Shown: piece after piece, positions 1 to 9,000 of the stretch | Layout: the number at the start of each line of letters is the position of its first letter | Numbering within the stretch: the stretch's first letter is position 1 | Virus record (IMG/VR): IMGVR_UViG_3300031973_000729 | Span: 1-22,873 of that record | Length of the DNA: 22,873 nt | Source: a virus | Reading direction: 5' to 3' (one strand) | Notes under the pieces: generated by a model | The model's database searches: none | What the model saw: the letters and a program-made list of their open reading frames with translations, nothing else | Told to the model about the DNA's origin: nothing | Translations under genes and position numbers: made by a program

Positions 1-282
1 AGTTGTAGTAGTCCCTAAAGTCAATTCTCTTAGGTGTCTTAATACTTTCCAATCAGTATCCCTTAAGAACTTTGAAGCTTTCTCATTAATCTCTTCTTGT
101 GTTATCTCTGAGTCCTTAATGTTAAAGGCACCATCAACGTACTCTAGGTACTGTGTATATGGGTCAAACTGAGGTATCTCACCCTCAGCCCACTCATACC
201 CTTCTTCTAGCATCCTTTCGTCAGCCTCCTGTCCAGCTAAACTTAGGACTCTATCTCCATCTTTTAGTATATATATTCCCAT
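1..282 (-). CDS. Tail-fibre assembly chaperone-like protein, partial (N-terminal 94 codons)
   Basis: The frame is open from an ATG at 282 to the left edge with no stop, so only the first 94 residues are visible. An AGGAG (complement of 288-292) lies 5 nt upstream of the ATG and supports this start. The protein begins MGIYILKDGDRVLS, has an acidic middle, and then carries EINEKASKFLRDTDWKVLRHLRE. That last stretch resembles the '(L)R-x-TDW-x-(V/L)-R' helix common in small tail-fibre assembly chaperones encoded just downstream of phage fibre genes. The position immediately after the 1196-aa fibre gene fits a role in folding or trimerising that fibre. The family call is by motif and context only; it could also be a small structural protein. 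Confidence 0.55.
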   Translation of the reverse strand, partial: MGIYILKDGDRVLSLAGQEADERMLEEGYEWAEGEIPQFDPYTQYLEYVDGAFNIKDSEITQEEINEKASKFLRDTDWKVLRHLRELTLGTTTT

Positions 283-291
283 TTATTCTCC

Positions 292-3200
292 TTAATATGG
301 TAGTTCAAACTGCATAGGGGCATCTACAGATTGAGTTGAACCCAACCTAACGCCATAGTGCCCATTATAGCCCCAAGCATACATCTCACCTTTAGTGGTC
401 TTAGCTACATATACTCTACCATCAGATGTAGTCTGAAAAAACCCAAGTTTATCTATACCATCAGGTAGTTTAGCTTTAGTCAGACTCCTAGTGTTATCTC
501 TATGTCCTACTCCTAATATACCATTTACGTTGTACCCACACCCATAAAGGTATCCGTCCGTTTTTTTAACAAATAATTGGTTATTAGATGAAGACACATC
601 TGTAGTAAATCCTGAACTTAAAATCTCACTAACACCTGTAGCTACTGACACCTTTGTAGACCTATTTGTTGCTGAACCATCACCTATTTGTCCATGGTTA
701 TTATATCCCCAACCTACTAGAGTGCCATCAGTATATAATACATGAGATGTCATAGCTGAACTAGATATTTGCTTCACGTTAGTTTCAGACAGTCCAGTTG
801 GTTTTAGAGGTGAGTTCCTTTGCACATTCGTACCATCACCTAATTGGTTATAGTTGTTAGACCCTGAAAGCCTAATCCTATTACTAGAGCCAGACTTAAG
901 CCACATCATCACGTGACCATATCCCCCATTATGCTGGTGGAACATTCCTTGTATATCTTGTATCTCCCATCCTGACCCCCAGTTAGCTGATACATTTATA
1001 AAACTATTCTGTTGTGTAGTATTTCCAATGCCAAGCCAACCTTGAGCATTAGAACCACAAACCCATATAGAGTTATCTGTCTTCTGAACGAAAGTACACC
1101 CAACATGGCACCCTAAGTTCCATAAGTTTTTAACTGAAGTCCCTAGTGCTGTTATCTTGTTCCAGCTTACCCTACGTGTAGTGTCCCCTAAACCCAAAGC
1201 ACCATTCGCGTTGTATCCACAGCCATATATGTAGTTATCTGTTTTCTTAATGAATAGCCTATTCTGACTAGCAGTAACCCCTGAGTTTGTTCCATGATGG
1301 TAGACCTTCACAACATTTGAGGCTGAAAGTGTAGGTGTAGGTACAGCTGTAGTATGTCCTAAACCACATTGACCATGTGTATTTAATCCCCAAGTATATA
1401 GTTGTTTATTCTCTAAAAGGGCAAAAGCCACAGAACTACCTAATACACCAGCATCTATAACAGGACTAGTAGAAGGCATTGGTACCCTAGCGTAGTTACT
1501 AGTACTAAATCCTGATATACGACCATGTAGTCCTCTACCTGATGTGTAATGTACATTGGTACCAGCAGTACTATATAGTTTTCCATCTTTTACTATTAAG
1601 GATGAGTTGTACCCTGAGTGATTAATAAAAGTAACTCCTTTTCCTGTTATTGAGTCTCTTACAGCATTAGCCTCGCTTAAAGCCTTATCATAAGCTGTCT
1701 TAACAGCCTTACTTGAAGCACTTACTGAAGTACTTGAGCTAGTTACACTATCACTTATAGACCTTTGAGTGTTAGTATCTGTAATCTTAACCCCAATATT
1801 AGTAAGCCATGACTTAAAGGCTGTACTATTCATTGTCCTAATGTAATTGTCCGTAGTACTATTCCTAAAGGCTATGTCAGCTGAAGTTGATGGAGCTGTA
1901 GTTTGCTCACCAAAAGTTGACCTAAATAATCTAGCTGTAATATCCCCTGAAGAATCTCGTCCAGCTACTGTGTCCTTTGTAGCACTCGTAGACCTTTGGT
2001 GTCCATCTAAAAGGTCAGCATCAAGTCCACTTCCTGAACCATCAACTGTCTTAAGCTTATTAAGAATATCAGTAGCATCATTGTCAAGCCTTACCCAAGG
2101 TTTCCATGAAGACGAATACCAAGCTCTTGCATAGACGTGACTCTCATGATAAGTAGTATACCTTTGATATACCATAGAGCCATCCGCATATACTTCCAGT
2201 AGCCCAGCTAGGTACTCAGGGTAGTTTGAGCCACCTGAGGCATTGGTATTAGAATTTTGGTGATACCAACCCGTTGTCTTGAAGTTGTTTAGGTCTAGGT
2301 CATTCCCTATGTCAGCCTTCTGAGCATACATAGCAGACCCATGAATACCATCTACCATGTCAGCATCAATACCTGAACCTGACCCATCTACAGTCTTAAG
2401 CTTATCTCTAACCTGTATAGCAGTATCAGGACTACCATCAGCTCCTGCATTACCTGTATTACCTTTAGGTCCTTGAGGTCCTGTAGCACCTTGACTCCCT
2501 GTGTTACCTTTAACACCTTGAGCACCTTGAGGTCCCGTAACACCTTGAGGTCCTGTAACACCTTGAGCCCCATCTGTACCTTTTAATGAAGCTAACCAGT
2601 TAGATATTGTACCTGTGTTACCTGCATCAAGCCATGTCTCATAGGCATCTCTACCTTCTTGACCTCTAGGTCCAGTTGCACCAGTGGCTCCAGTATTACC
2701 CTTAGGTCCTATAGCTCCTGTACTACCTTTAACTCCTTGAGGTCCAACAGCACCAACAGCTCCAGTAGAACCTTTAGGTCCAACAGCTCCAGTAGAACCA
2801 GTGTAACCTTTAACTCCCTGAGGTCCAACAGCACCAACGGCACCAGTAGCACCAGTTATACCTTGTAATCCTCTAGCTCCAGTATTACCAATAGGTCCAA
2901 TAGGCCCAACAGCTCCAGTAGAACCTTTAGGTCCAGTAGGGCCTTCTGCTCCAGTTAATCCTGTACTACCTTTAACTCCTTGAATACCCCTAGCTCCAGT
3001 AGAACCAGTGTCACCCTTAGGTCCTATAAGCCCTATTGGTCCAACAGCTCCAGTAGAACCTTTAGGTCCAACAGCTCCAGTAGAACCTTTAGGTCCAGTT
3101 ATACCTTGAATACCTACTTCACCTTCAGCACCCTGAGGTCCAATAGCTCCAGTATTACCTGTGTTACCTTTAAGCCCTATTGGTCCTATTGGTCCTGTAT

Positions 3201-3882
3201 CTCCTTTAAGTCCTTGAATACCCTGTAGTCCAGTAGAACCTTTAGCTCCCGTAGAACCTTTAACACCTTGGATACCCTGAGGTCCAATAGCTCCAGTTAT
3301 ACCAATAGGCCCAATAGCTCCAGTAGAACCTTTAGGTCCAGTTGCTCCTTGAATACCTTTAACTCCTTGGATACCTTGAGGTCCAGTAGAACCTGTATTC
3401 CCTTTAGCTCCAGTTAAACCTATGATACCTTGGATACCTTGGGGACCTATGTCACCCTGAGGTCCAATAGCCCCAGTATTACCTGTACTACCCTTAGGTC
3501 CAATAGGTCCAATAGCTCCAGTAGAACCTACAATACCTTGGATTCCTCTAGCTCCAGTAGAACCCTTAGGCCCAATGTCTCCAGTAGAGCCTTTAGCTCC
3601 AGTTGCTCCTTGAATACCTTGAATACCTTGAGCACCCTTAGGGCCTATAGCTCCAGTAGAGCCTTTAACTCCTTGGATACCTTGAGGGCCTATAGCTCCT
3701 CTTTCAGACATTACTGCCCATGGTGAGTTAGCACTTGTAGGTGTAACTCCCTTGGGTATACTTGTTGATGTCACATATGATGCACCATTATAAGTTACGA
3801 CTGTCATACCTTCGTAGGCCTTCAGTGCGTTCCATTCTCCTTGTAAGCTAAATCTTACTTTACCAATCTTTATTACTGCCAT
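292..3882 (-). CDS. Large tail fibre protein: collagen-like stalk, pyocin-knob-like domain and RCC1-type beta-propeller tip
   Basis: This 1196-aa fibre is the likely receptor-binding protein. Residues 1-61 form a small N-terminal domain with W/Y-rich strands ([15 protein letters not shown], then NSPWAVMS) like those in many phage fibres. Gly-X-Y repeats run from 62 to about 411. They are broken by a known collagen-interruption motif ([22 protein letters not shown], 413-434) and resume from 435 to about 483. Two KTVDGSGSG(I/L)DAD(M/L)(V/L)DG elements (496-512, 611-627) flank a pyocin-knob-like domain (about 534-600, TGWYHQ...WKPWVRL). A linker (about 640-765) leads to RCC1-type repeats with cores at 828, 885, 939, 1004, 1055, 1112 and 1167, for example [15 protein letters not shown]. 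Spacing is 51-65 residues, giving seven blades. GGAGG lies 10 nt upstream of the ATG, inside the end of the preceding gene. Fibre identity is strong; receptor specificity is inference. Confidence 0.88.
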   Translation of the reverse strand: MAVIKIGKVRFSLQGEWNALKAYEGMTVVTYNGASYVTSTSIPKGVTPTSANSPWAVMSERGAIGPQGIQGVKGSTGAIGPKGAQGIQGIQGATGAKGSTGDIGPKGSTGARGIQGIVGSTGAIGPIGPKGSTGNTGAIGPQGDIGPQGIQGIIGLTGAKGNTGSTGPQGIQGVKGIQGATGPKGSTGAIGPIGITGAIGPQGIQGVKGSTGAKGSTGLQGIQGLKGDTGPIGPIGLKGNTGNTGAIGPQGAEGEVGIQGITGPKGSTGAVGPKGSTGAVGPIGLIGPKGDTGSTGARGIQGVKGSTGLTGAEGPTGPKGSTGAVGPIGPIGNTGARGLQGITGATGAVGAVGPQGVKGYTGSTGAVGPKGSTGAVGAVGPQGVKGSTGAIGPKGNTGATGATGPRGQEGRDAYETWLDAGNTGTISNWLASLKGTDGAQGVTGPQGVTGPQGAQGVKGNTGSQGATGPQGPKGNTGNAGADGSPDTAIQVRDKLKTVDGSGSGIDADMVDGIHGSAMYAQKADIGNDLDLNNFKTTGWYHQNSNTNASGGSNYPEYLAGLLEVYADGSMVYQRYTTYHESHVYARAWYSSSWKPWVRLDNDATDILNKLKTVDGSGSGLDADLLDGHQRSTSATKDTVAGRDSSGDITARLFRSTFGEQTTAPSTSADIAFRNSTTDNYIRTMNSTAFKSWLTNIGVKITDTNTQRSISDSVTSSSTSVSASSKAVKTAYDKALSEANAVRDSITGKGVTFINHSGYNSSLIVKDGKLYSTAGTNVHYTSGRGLHGRISGFSTSNYARVPMPSTSPVIDAGVLGSSVAFALLENKQLYTWGLNTHGQCGLGHTTAVPTPTLSASNVVKVYHHGTNSGVTASQNRLFIKKTDNYIYGCGYNANGALGLGDTTRRVSWNKITALGTSVKNLWNLGCHVGCTFVQKTDNSIWVCGSNAQGWLGIGNTTQQNSFINVSANWGSGWEIQDIQGMFHQHNGGYGHVMMWLKSGSSNRIRLSGSNNYNQLGDGTNVQRNSPLKPTGLSETNVKQISSSAMTSHVLYTDGTLVGWGYNNHGQIGDGSATNRSTKVSVATGVSEILSSGFTTDVSSSNNQLFVKKTDGYLYGCGYNVNGILGVGHRDNTRSLTKAKLPDGIDKLGFFQTTSDGRVYVAKTTKGEMYAWGYNGHYGVRLGSTQSVDAPMQFELPY
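3041..3094 (-). repeat. Perfect 27-bp tandem duplication in the collagen-coding region
   Basis: A 27-bp unit occurs twice back to back (3041-3067, 3068-3094) and encodes nine residues (GPKGSTGAV) repeated in the fibre stalk. Near-identical copies recur elsewhere in the stalk, for example around 2770 and 2905. Identity at the DNA level, including third positions, points to recent slippage or recombination. Confidence 0.85.
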
Positions 3883-3884
3883 TA

Positions 3885-5582
3885 TTAATATACCTCCACG
3901 TATAAATTACCATCTGCATCTATAATAAAATCATCAGGGTTTGCTTCACCATAATGTTCTACAACTAAATCACCTTCTGCATCTATCTTAAAAGAGCCAA
4001 AAGCCATAGGAAGGGCTGTAGGTCCCATAGGTCCTTGGTTTCCATCAGGTCCTTTAACACCCATACCACCTTGAGGTCCTTCTATACCTTGAGTACCTTT
4101 AGGTCCAATAGGTCCAATAGGTCCTAAAGGCCCAACAGGTCCCTCAACTCCAGTAACACCTTGAATACCTCTAGGTCCTTGGTCTCCAGTAAGTCCTTTA
4201 GGTCCAATAGGCCCTTCTATACCTTGCTCTCCAATAACACCCTGAGCTCCAGTTAAACCAGTATCTCCAGTAAGTCCTTTAGGTCCTACAGGTCCTTCTA
4301 TACCTTGTTCTCCAATAACACCCTGAATACCTCTAGGTCCTTGGTCTCCAATAAGTCCTTTAGGTCCTACAGGTCCCTCTATACCTTGTTCTCCAGTAAT
4401 ACCTTGTTCTCCAGTAATACCTTGTTCTCCAGTTAATCCTATAGGTCCTATTGGTCCTTGAGCCCCAGTGTCACCTGTAAGTCCTTTCTCTCCTCTAGGC
4501 CCTTGAGCTCCAGTATCTCCAGTAATCCCTTGAGGCCCTTCTATACCTTGCTCCCCAGTAATACCTTGAGGTCCTATTGGTCCTTGAGAACCAGTCTCAC
4601 CTTTGTTACCTTGAGTTCCTTTATCTCCAGTGTCACCTGTGATACCTTGAATACCTCTAGGTCCTTGTTCACCAGTAAGACCTTGTTCACCTTGTTCACC
4701 TGTTAAACCTATTTCACCTTGAACTCCAGTTGGTCCTAAGTTACCCTGAGGACCAATAACACCTTGAGCTCCAGTTGGTCCAGTTAGACCTATCTCACCC
4801 TGTAACCCTTTGTCTCCTACTACTCCTTGAATACCTCTAGGTCCTTGAGCTCCAGTAGGTCCAGTTAAACCTATCTCACCTTGCTCACCTTTGTCACCAA
4901 CAGCTCCTTGAGCTCCAGTAATACCTTGAGGTCCTATAGGCCCAGTTAAACCTATCTCACCTTGTAAACCTTTATCTCCAGTAACACCTTGAGGACCAAT
5001 AGCCCCAGTTGCTCCTGTATCTCCAGTTAAACCTTGTTCTCCTTGGAGTCCTGTTTCACCTCTAGGTCCTTCAACACCTTCAGGTCCTATAGCCCCTGTC
5101 TCTCCAGTAGCCCCAATAACACCTTCAGGTCCTTGTAAACCTGTCTCACCTTTAGGTCCTCTAATACCCTGAGGTCCTCTAATACCTTGAATACCTTGTT
5201 GTCCTTGCTCACCAGTCGGACCTGAAGGTCCTAAAGCTCCTTCAGGTCCAGTTGCTCCAGTTGGTCCTTGAGGTCCTTCTGATAGATAGAAAGTAAGCCT
5301 ACCTGTGTCTTTACTGTACTCTGAGTAACCCTCTGAGCCATAAGGAAGTCTAACTAGTGTTGTCTCTAGACCTGTAAGCTCATTCTGTATTTGAATGATA
5401 TTAAGCATCTTCTCAACCCACTCTTTATTAGTAGCATCAGTCTGAGCTATAGGTTCCTTTACGTTCTTTAAAAGTGAGTCTTCAAAATCTACTGTGTTAC
5501 CTTGTTCAGTATTAACCATTCTAACAATCTTAGCGTTACCAACACCTGTATTAACGTTACTACCAAAGGCTTCATTCATCAT
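3885..5582 (-). CDS. Collagen-like fibre or virion appendage protein
   Basis: This 565-aa protein has an N-terminal non-collagenous domain (1-102), which probably anchors it or mediates trimerisation. It is followed by about 140 uninterrupted Gly-X-Y triplets (103-522). The 43-residue C-terminal cap holds two related motifs, [13 protein letters not shown] and [13 protein letters not shown], of a type often seen closing phage collagen-like fibres. The stalk is rich in Glu and Asp (GEQG, GEIG, GDTG, GDKG), unlike the Lys-rich stalk of the next fibre. The start is the first of two adjacent ATGs. It overlaps the amidase stop by 4 nt (ATGA) and has AGGAG 8 nt upstream. Gene position is that of a tail fibre or fibre adaptor. 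Because the other fibre also lacks a T7 gp17-type N-terminus, this protein may connect to the tail, but that is inference. Confidence 0.82.
   Translation of the reverse strand: MMNEAFGSNVNTGVGNAKIVRMVNTEQGNTVDFEDSLLKNVKEPIAQTDATNKEWVEKMLNIIQIQNELTGLETTLVRLPYGSEGYSEYSKDTGRLTFYLSEGPQGPTGATGPEGALGPSGPTGEQGQQGIQGIRGPQGIRGPKGETGLQGPEGVIGATGETGAIGPEGVEGPRGETGLQGEQGLTGDTGATGAIGPQGVTGDKGLQGEIGLTGPIGPQGITGAQGAVGDKGEQGEIGLTGPTGAQGPRGIQGVVGDKGLQGEIGLTGPTGAQGVIGPQGNLGPTGVQGEIGLTGEQGEQGLTGEQGPRGIQGITGDTGDKGTQGNKGETGSQGPIGPQGITGEQGIEGPQGITGDTGAQGPRGEKGLTGDTGAQGPIGPIGLTGEQGITGEQGITGEQGIEGPVGPKGLIGDQGPRGIQGVIGEQGIEGPVGPKGLTGDTGLTGAQGVIGEQGIEGPIGPKGLTGDQGPRGIQGVTGVEGPVGPLGPIGPIGPKGTQGIEGPQGGMGVKGPDGNQGPMGPTALPMAFGSFKIDAEGDLVVEHYGEANPDDFIIDADGNLYVEVY
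4383..4437 (-). repeat. 18-bp tandem repeat, about three copies, in the acidic collagen stalk
   Basis: The 18-bp unit ACCTTGTTCTCCAGTAAT (plus strand) occurs perfectly at 4383-4400 and 4401-4418, and with one inserted base that extends into the following codon at 4419-4437. It encodes repeated GEQGIT hexapeptides. Exact synonymous-site identity suggests recent expansion. Confidence 0.88.
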
Positions 5583-6001
5583 GAGCAGAACTCCTGTAAG
5601 TATTCCTCAACATTAAAGTTAGGGCAACTCTTAGAGCTATACTCATAGTGTCCCTTGATGTCATCGTTAGTTAAGTTGAATACCACTTTAAGTCCATTAA
5701 GTAAAGACTTAAGTGACTCTCTTTGTTTATCTGTGAACTTATCAACACCTATTAAGCATATACCAATAGTATTTCTATTATGACCACTACAGTGAGCCCC
5801 CATCTTTTCAATAGGTCTCCCTGCTTCTATGAAGCCGTCATCACTTGGAGTATCCTTACCCTTATCCCTAAAACCATTAAGAATTACATAGTGATATCCA
5901 ATACCTGACCATCCTCTTTCCTTGTGCCATTGGTCTATATCTGAAGCATCCCCAAAAGAGGAGGCTGAGCAATGTATAAGTATTTCTTTTATCTTTCTCA
6001 T
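5579..6001 (-). CDS. N-acetylmuramoyl-L-alanine amidase, T7-lysozyme type (endolysin)
   Basis: This 140-aa protein is a single Amidase_2 domain close in length to T7 gp3.5 (151 aa). By alignment of motifs, the zinc ligands are His10 (in LIHCSAS), His118 (in KGHYEY) and Cys126 (in KSCPNF). These match T7 His17, His122 and Cys130. The catalytic pair is Tyr36 (GYHYVI) and Lys124, matching T7 Tyr46 and Lys128. The QWHKERGW segment matches T7 QWHKEQGW. Function: cleaves the amide bond between MurNAc and L-Ala in peptidoglycan to release progeny. There is no signal peptide, so a holin encoded elsewhere would be needed. AAAGGA lies a few nt upstream of the ATG. In T7 this gene is in the DNA-metabolism region; here it lies among late virion genes, so it may act mainly in lysis. 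T7 lysozyme also inhibits the phage RNA polymerase; whether this one does cannot be seen. Confidence 0.95.
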   Translation of the reverse strand: MRKIKEILIHCSASSFGDASDIDQWHKERGWSGIGYHYVILNGFRDKGKDTPSDDGFIEAGRPIEKMGAHCSGHNRNTIGICLIGVDKFTDKQRESLKSLLNGLKVVFNLTNDDIKGHYEYSSKSCPNFNVEEYLQEFCS

Positions 6002-6012
6002 ATTAATCCTTT

Positions 6013-9000
6013 CTATCTACCATCTGCCTCTTTATTAAGTGAGTTTAAGTACTCAGAAATAAGAGGCAGTGACATTCCAATCCCTATATTTGACTTAAGG
6101 GCTGTACCTATTCTTGAATCCCACCTCATGTCTCCATCTTCAACCATATCAGATAAAGCGTGGGCTCCTTTGATTCCTGAGGCTATCCTACTTGTAGATG
6201 CACCACCAAGGATATCTTCTAGTCCTCTAGCTCTGTAATCCGAACCAAGACTCTCCATACCCATAAAGTACTTCCCAAGGTTAGCCATATATGTACCTGA
6301 GCCCAACACTGAGTTACGAGATACTGCATAGCCTACAAGGTTCTGAATACCATCTTCTGTAGTTACATCATACTTTCTATCTTTCTCTTTGATGTTACCT
6401 AAGGCTATGTTTGCCTCTTCTCTTAGTAATACTATAGAAGAAGTTAAACCTAGTGAGAACATAAAACCTGCTACTCTCTTTGCATCCATCTCTGAGTACC
6501 CTCTACGTAATAACTGACCGTGTGATGCCATAGTCCATCTCATGAACTGTGTGAATAACCTAGTTGGGATAGCATTACTATCTTGGAACTCTAAAGGTAT
6601 ATGGGCTTGCTCACCCCTTAGGATGGCACTTCTAACTCCTTGGTTCATACTAATCTGAAGCTTATCTCTAAGCCCTGAATCCCATTTATCTAAATCAGGA
6701 ATCTTATATCCATCAGTCATCTTCCATGGTTGTTTACCAAAGGCTTTAATGTCATCCGCAGATAACCCTAACTTACTCCAGTATCTCTCTTCTACTTTAG
6801 ATAGAGTACCTCCTTCTTGTAAGCTGTGAGCCTTTCTCATTAAGTTCTTAGTCTGAGCCAAAGCAAATACCATCTCTGAACCACCTGTTATAGATGAAAG
6901 ACCTGAGTATTTAGTAGTAACCTGTACACCTTTATCAAGTAACTGTTCAAACTTAGATGTTCTGTATTGGTAATCAGCATCCACATAACGTGATGAAATC
7001 GCATTATCATAGAAGTCTGAAGCCATTCCTAAATCATCTACAATGTATTTCATAAGTTCTGTATCCCTCATATTTCCTTTAAACATTCTAGGTACTTCTT
7101 TTAGTATAGGTAACGCTGTAAGCATATTCCTAACACCTGTATCTGCTACAATAACTCCAAATTCACCAAATGCATTTAGAGCCATAGCCCATCCTGTAGT
7201 TGAGTACCCCACTTTGTTAAACATTCTCATGAAGTTAGACCCGAAGCTCATGGGCTCTGTATTGTGGGTATGGGTAATAGCTTTGTACATTCCTTTAATC
7301 AGTTCAGCACTCTTTTTAAGGTCAGCTTCACTAATACCATTCTCTGATGCATACTCACTCATTTCATTGAATAGATGTTGCATATCATCAGAACTCCTAA
7401 TACCTACAGCCTTAGCCATTCCTATACGTCCTGCTGTGCCTACATGGTACTTACCAATCACAGCTGAAATGTCAGTATTATATAAAGGCATGGCTAGGTC
7501 CTGTCTAACTTCTATAGTTCTACCTCTAAGTGAGCCTGACATACCTACTACCTTCTCTGACTTAAGCTGTACCTTAGTTACATTCCTAACTATAGCCTCA
7601 GCATCTTTTCTAAGTAAGGCATTAAGGTTAGCTACAGACTCACCTGTCTCTTGACTAGTTCTGTAAATCATGTTCCTATTTAGGGGATGCCCTATCATCG
7701 CTTCGTACATAATCTGACCTGCTCTAGCCTCTCCTAAAGCCTCTAGTTTACGCACTGAGAACTGTTTAGGTAAGTAGTTTTGGAGTCCATTAATAAGTCC
7801 TGCATCAACTGCTTCATCCATCATCTCATTGAAGTACTTTTGTACCGCTCTAGCTGTTGGTGAAAGTGGTGCTTTATCCACACCCTCATAGTTCTTAGCC
7901 ATCTCTTCATAGATAGACTCATGGAAATCTTCTTCTTTTAACGAAGGGTCAGCCTGTTTAGCCTTTAAGTACCCTCCTTTAATTTCTCTATTAACCTTCT
8001 TGTGTTTATTATCTAAGGCATAAACATAATCATAAGCTGTCTTTCTACCTTGAACTACAGCTTCTCCTGCTCTGTTAACTACAGCTACAGTTGGTTTAAT
8101 TACAGCCTGAGCAAACGCCCTAACATAAGGACTAACATTTGCGTGTAACCTGTCAGCTACAGATATGGCTCCTCTTTGAATGATAGTGTTAGCAATCTCT
8201 TCACCACTCTCTATTCGTTCTTTAATATTTCTAATATCATTAGGATTGTCAGGTTTAGGTTTTTCATCAACTTTAGTAGTGCCTTTTAGATTACCTAAAG
8301 TCTTATCTAATGAGACACCCTCTACAACATCTTCTTCTAGTAAGTTATAAGAAGTATCTAACTCAGGCTCTACCTCGGGTTCACCCTCAATCTTTGCATT
8401 AGCTGTGTACTGTTCTGCTGTAGGTCCTTCAGTCTCCTTATTGTTCTTTATCTCTTCTATACTAGCCCTATCAATCTTCTTGGCATCTTTCTGTACCCTC
8501 TTCTGAGCACCTTTTCCTTTACCACCCTTACGATTACCTTGCCTCTTCACTAACCGAGCCCCTAGCCTGTCTAATGACCCTTGAACAAGTGTATCTCTAT
8601 TCATGATAGATTGTGCTCTTTCAGCTCTATTAGTATAGTTACCTGTAGTGTACTTTACAGCCTGTTTAGTCTGCTCAGGTGTGAATGGTGTCCGTGCTCC
8701 ATTTGAAGGTACTATTTGTTCAGGGTATTGTTTCATTAAGTCTTTATAAGGCTTAACTACCTCAGTTGGAAGCTTATGTCCATTCTTAAGTGCTTCCTTA
8801 ACCATCTTCCTATGAGCATACTCTGCCTCAAAGCCTTTGTCTGAATAGAACTTAAAGTGGTCTAAGTCAGGGTCTAAGTTAGTTACTCTACTTTGTCCTT
8901 TCTTCCCTTTTGAAGCTAGTTTAGCCCTTGGTTTATCAGGAGCAACATATGAATGCTTATAGTTATCAATCATGTGTTCTATCTCGTGCCTGATAGTACC

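Noticed and set aside
2388-2573. 61-codon minus-strand frame within the collagen fibre (KVLKDL-like repeats)
   Set aside because: Frame-shifted reading of Gly-X-Y codons; not a separate gene.
2659-3726. Plus-strand open frames opposite the collagen region (Ser/Thr/Asn-rich)
   Set aside because: They are antisense shadows of the Gly-X-Y repeat; composition follows from the complementary triplets and there is no ribosome-binding site or family match.
2400-5275. CRISPR-like short repeats
   Set aside because: Repeats are codon-phased multiples of 9 nt inside open Gly-X-Y frames, with no constant-length unique spacers.
7043-7654. 203-codon plus-strand frame opposite the gp16-like gene
   Set aside because: It lies wholly inside a well supported gene on the other strand, with no matching operon or ribosome-binding site; its hydrophobic look comes from complementing polar codons.
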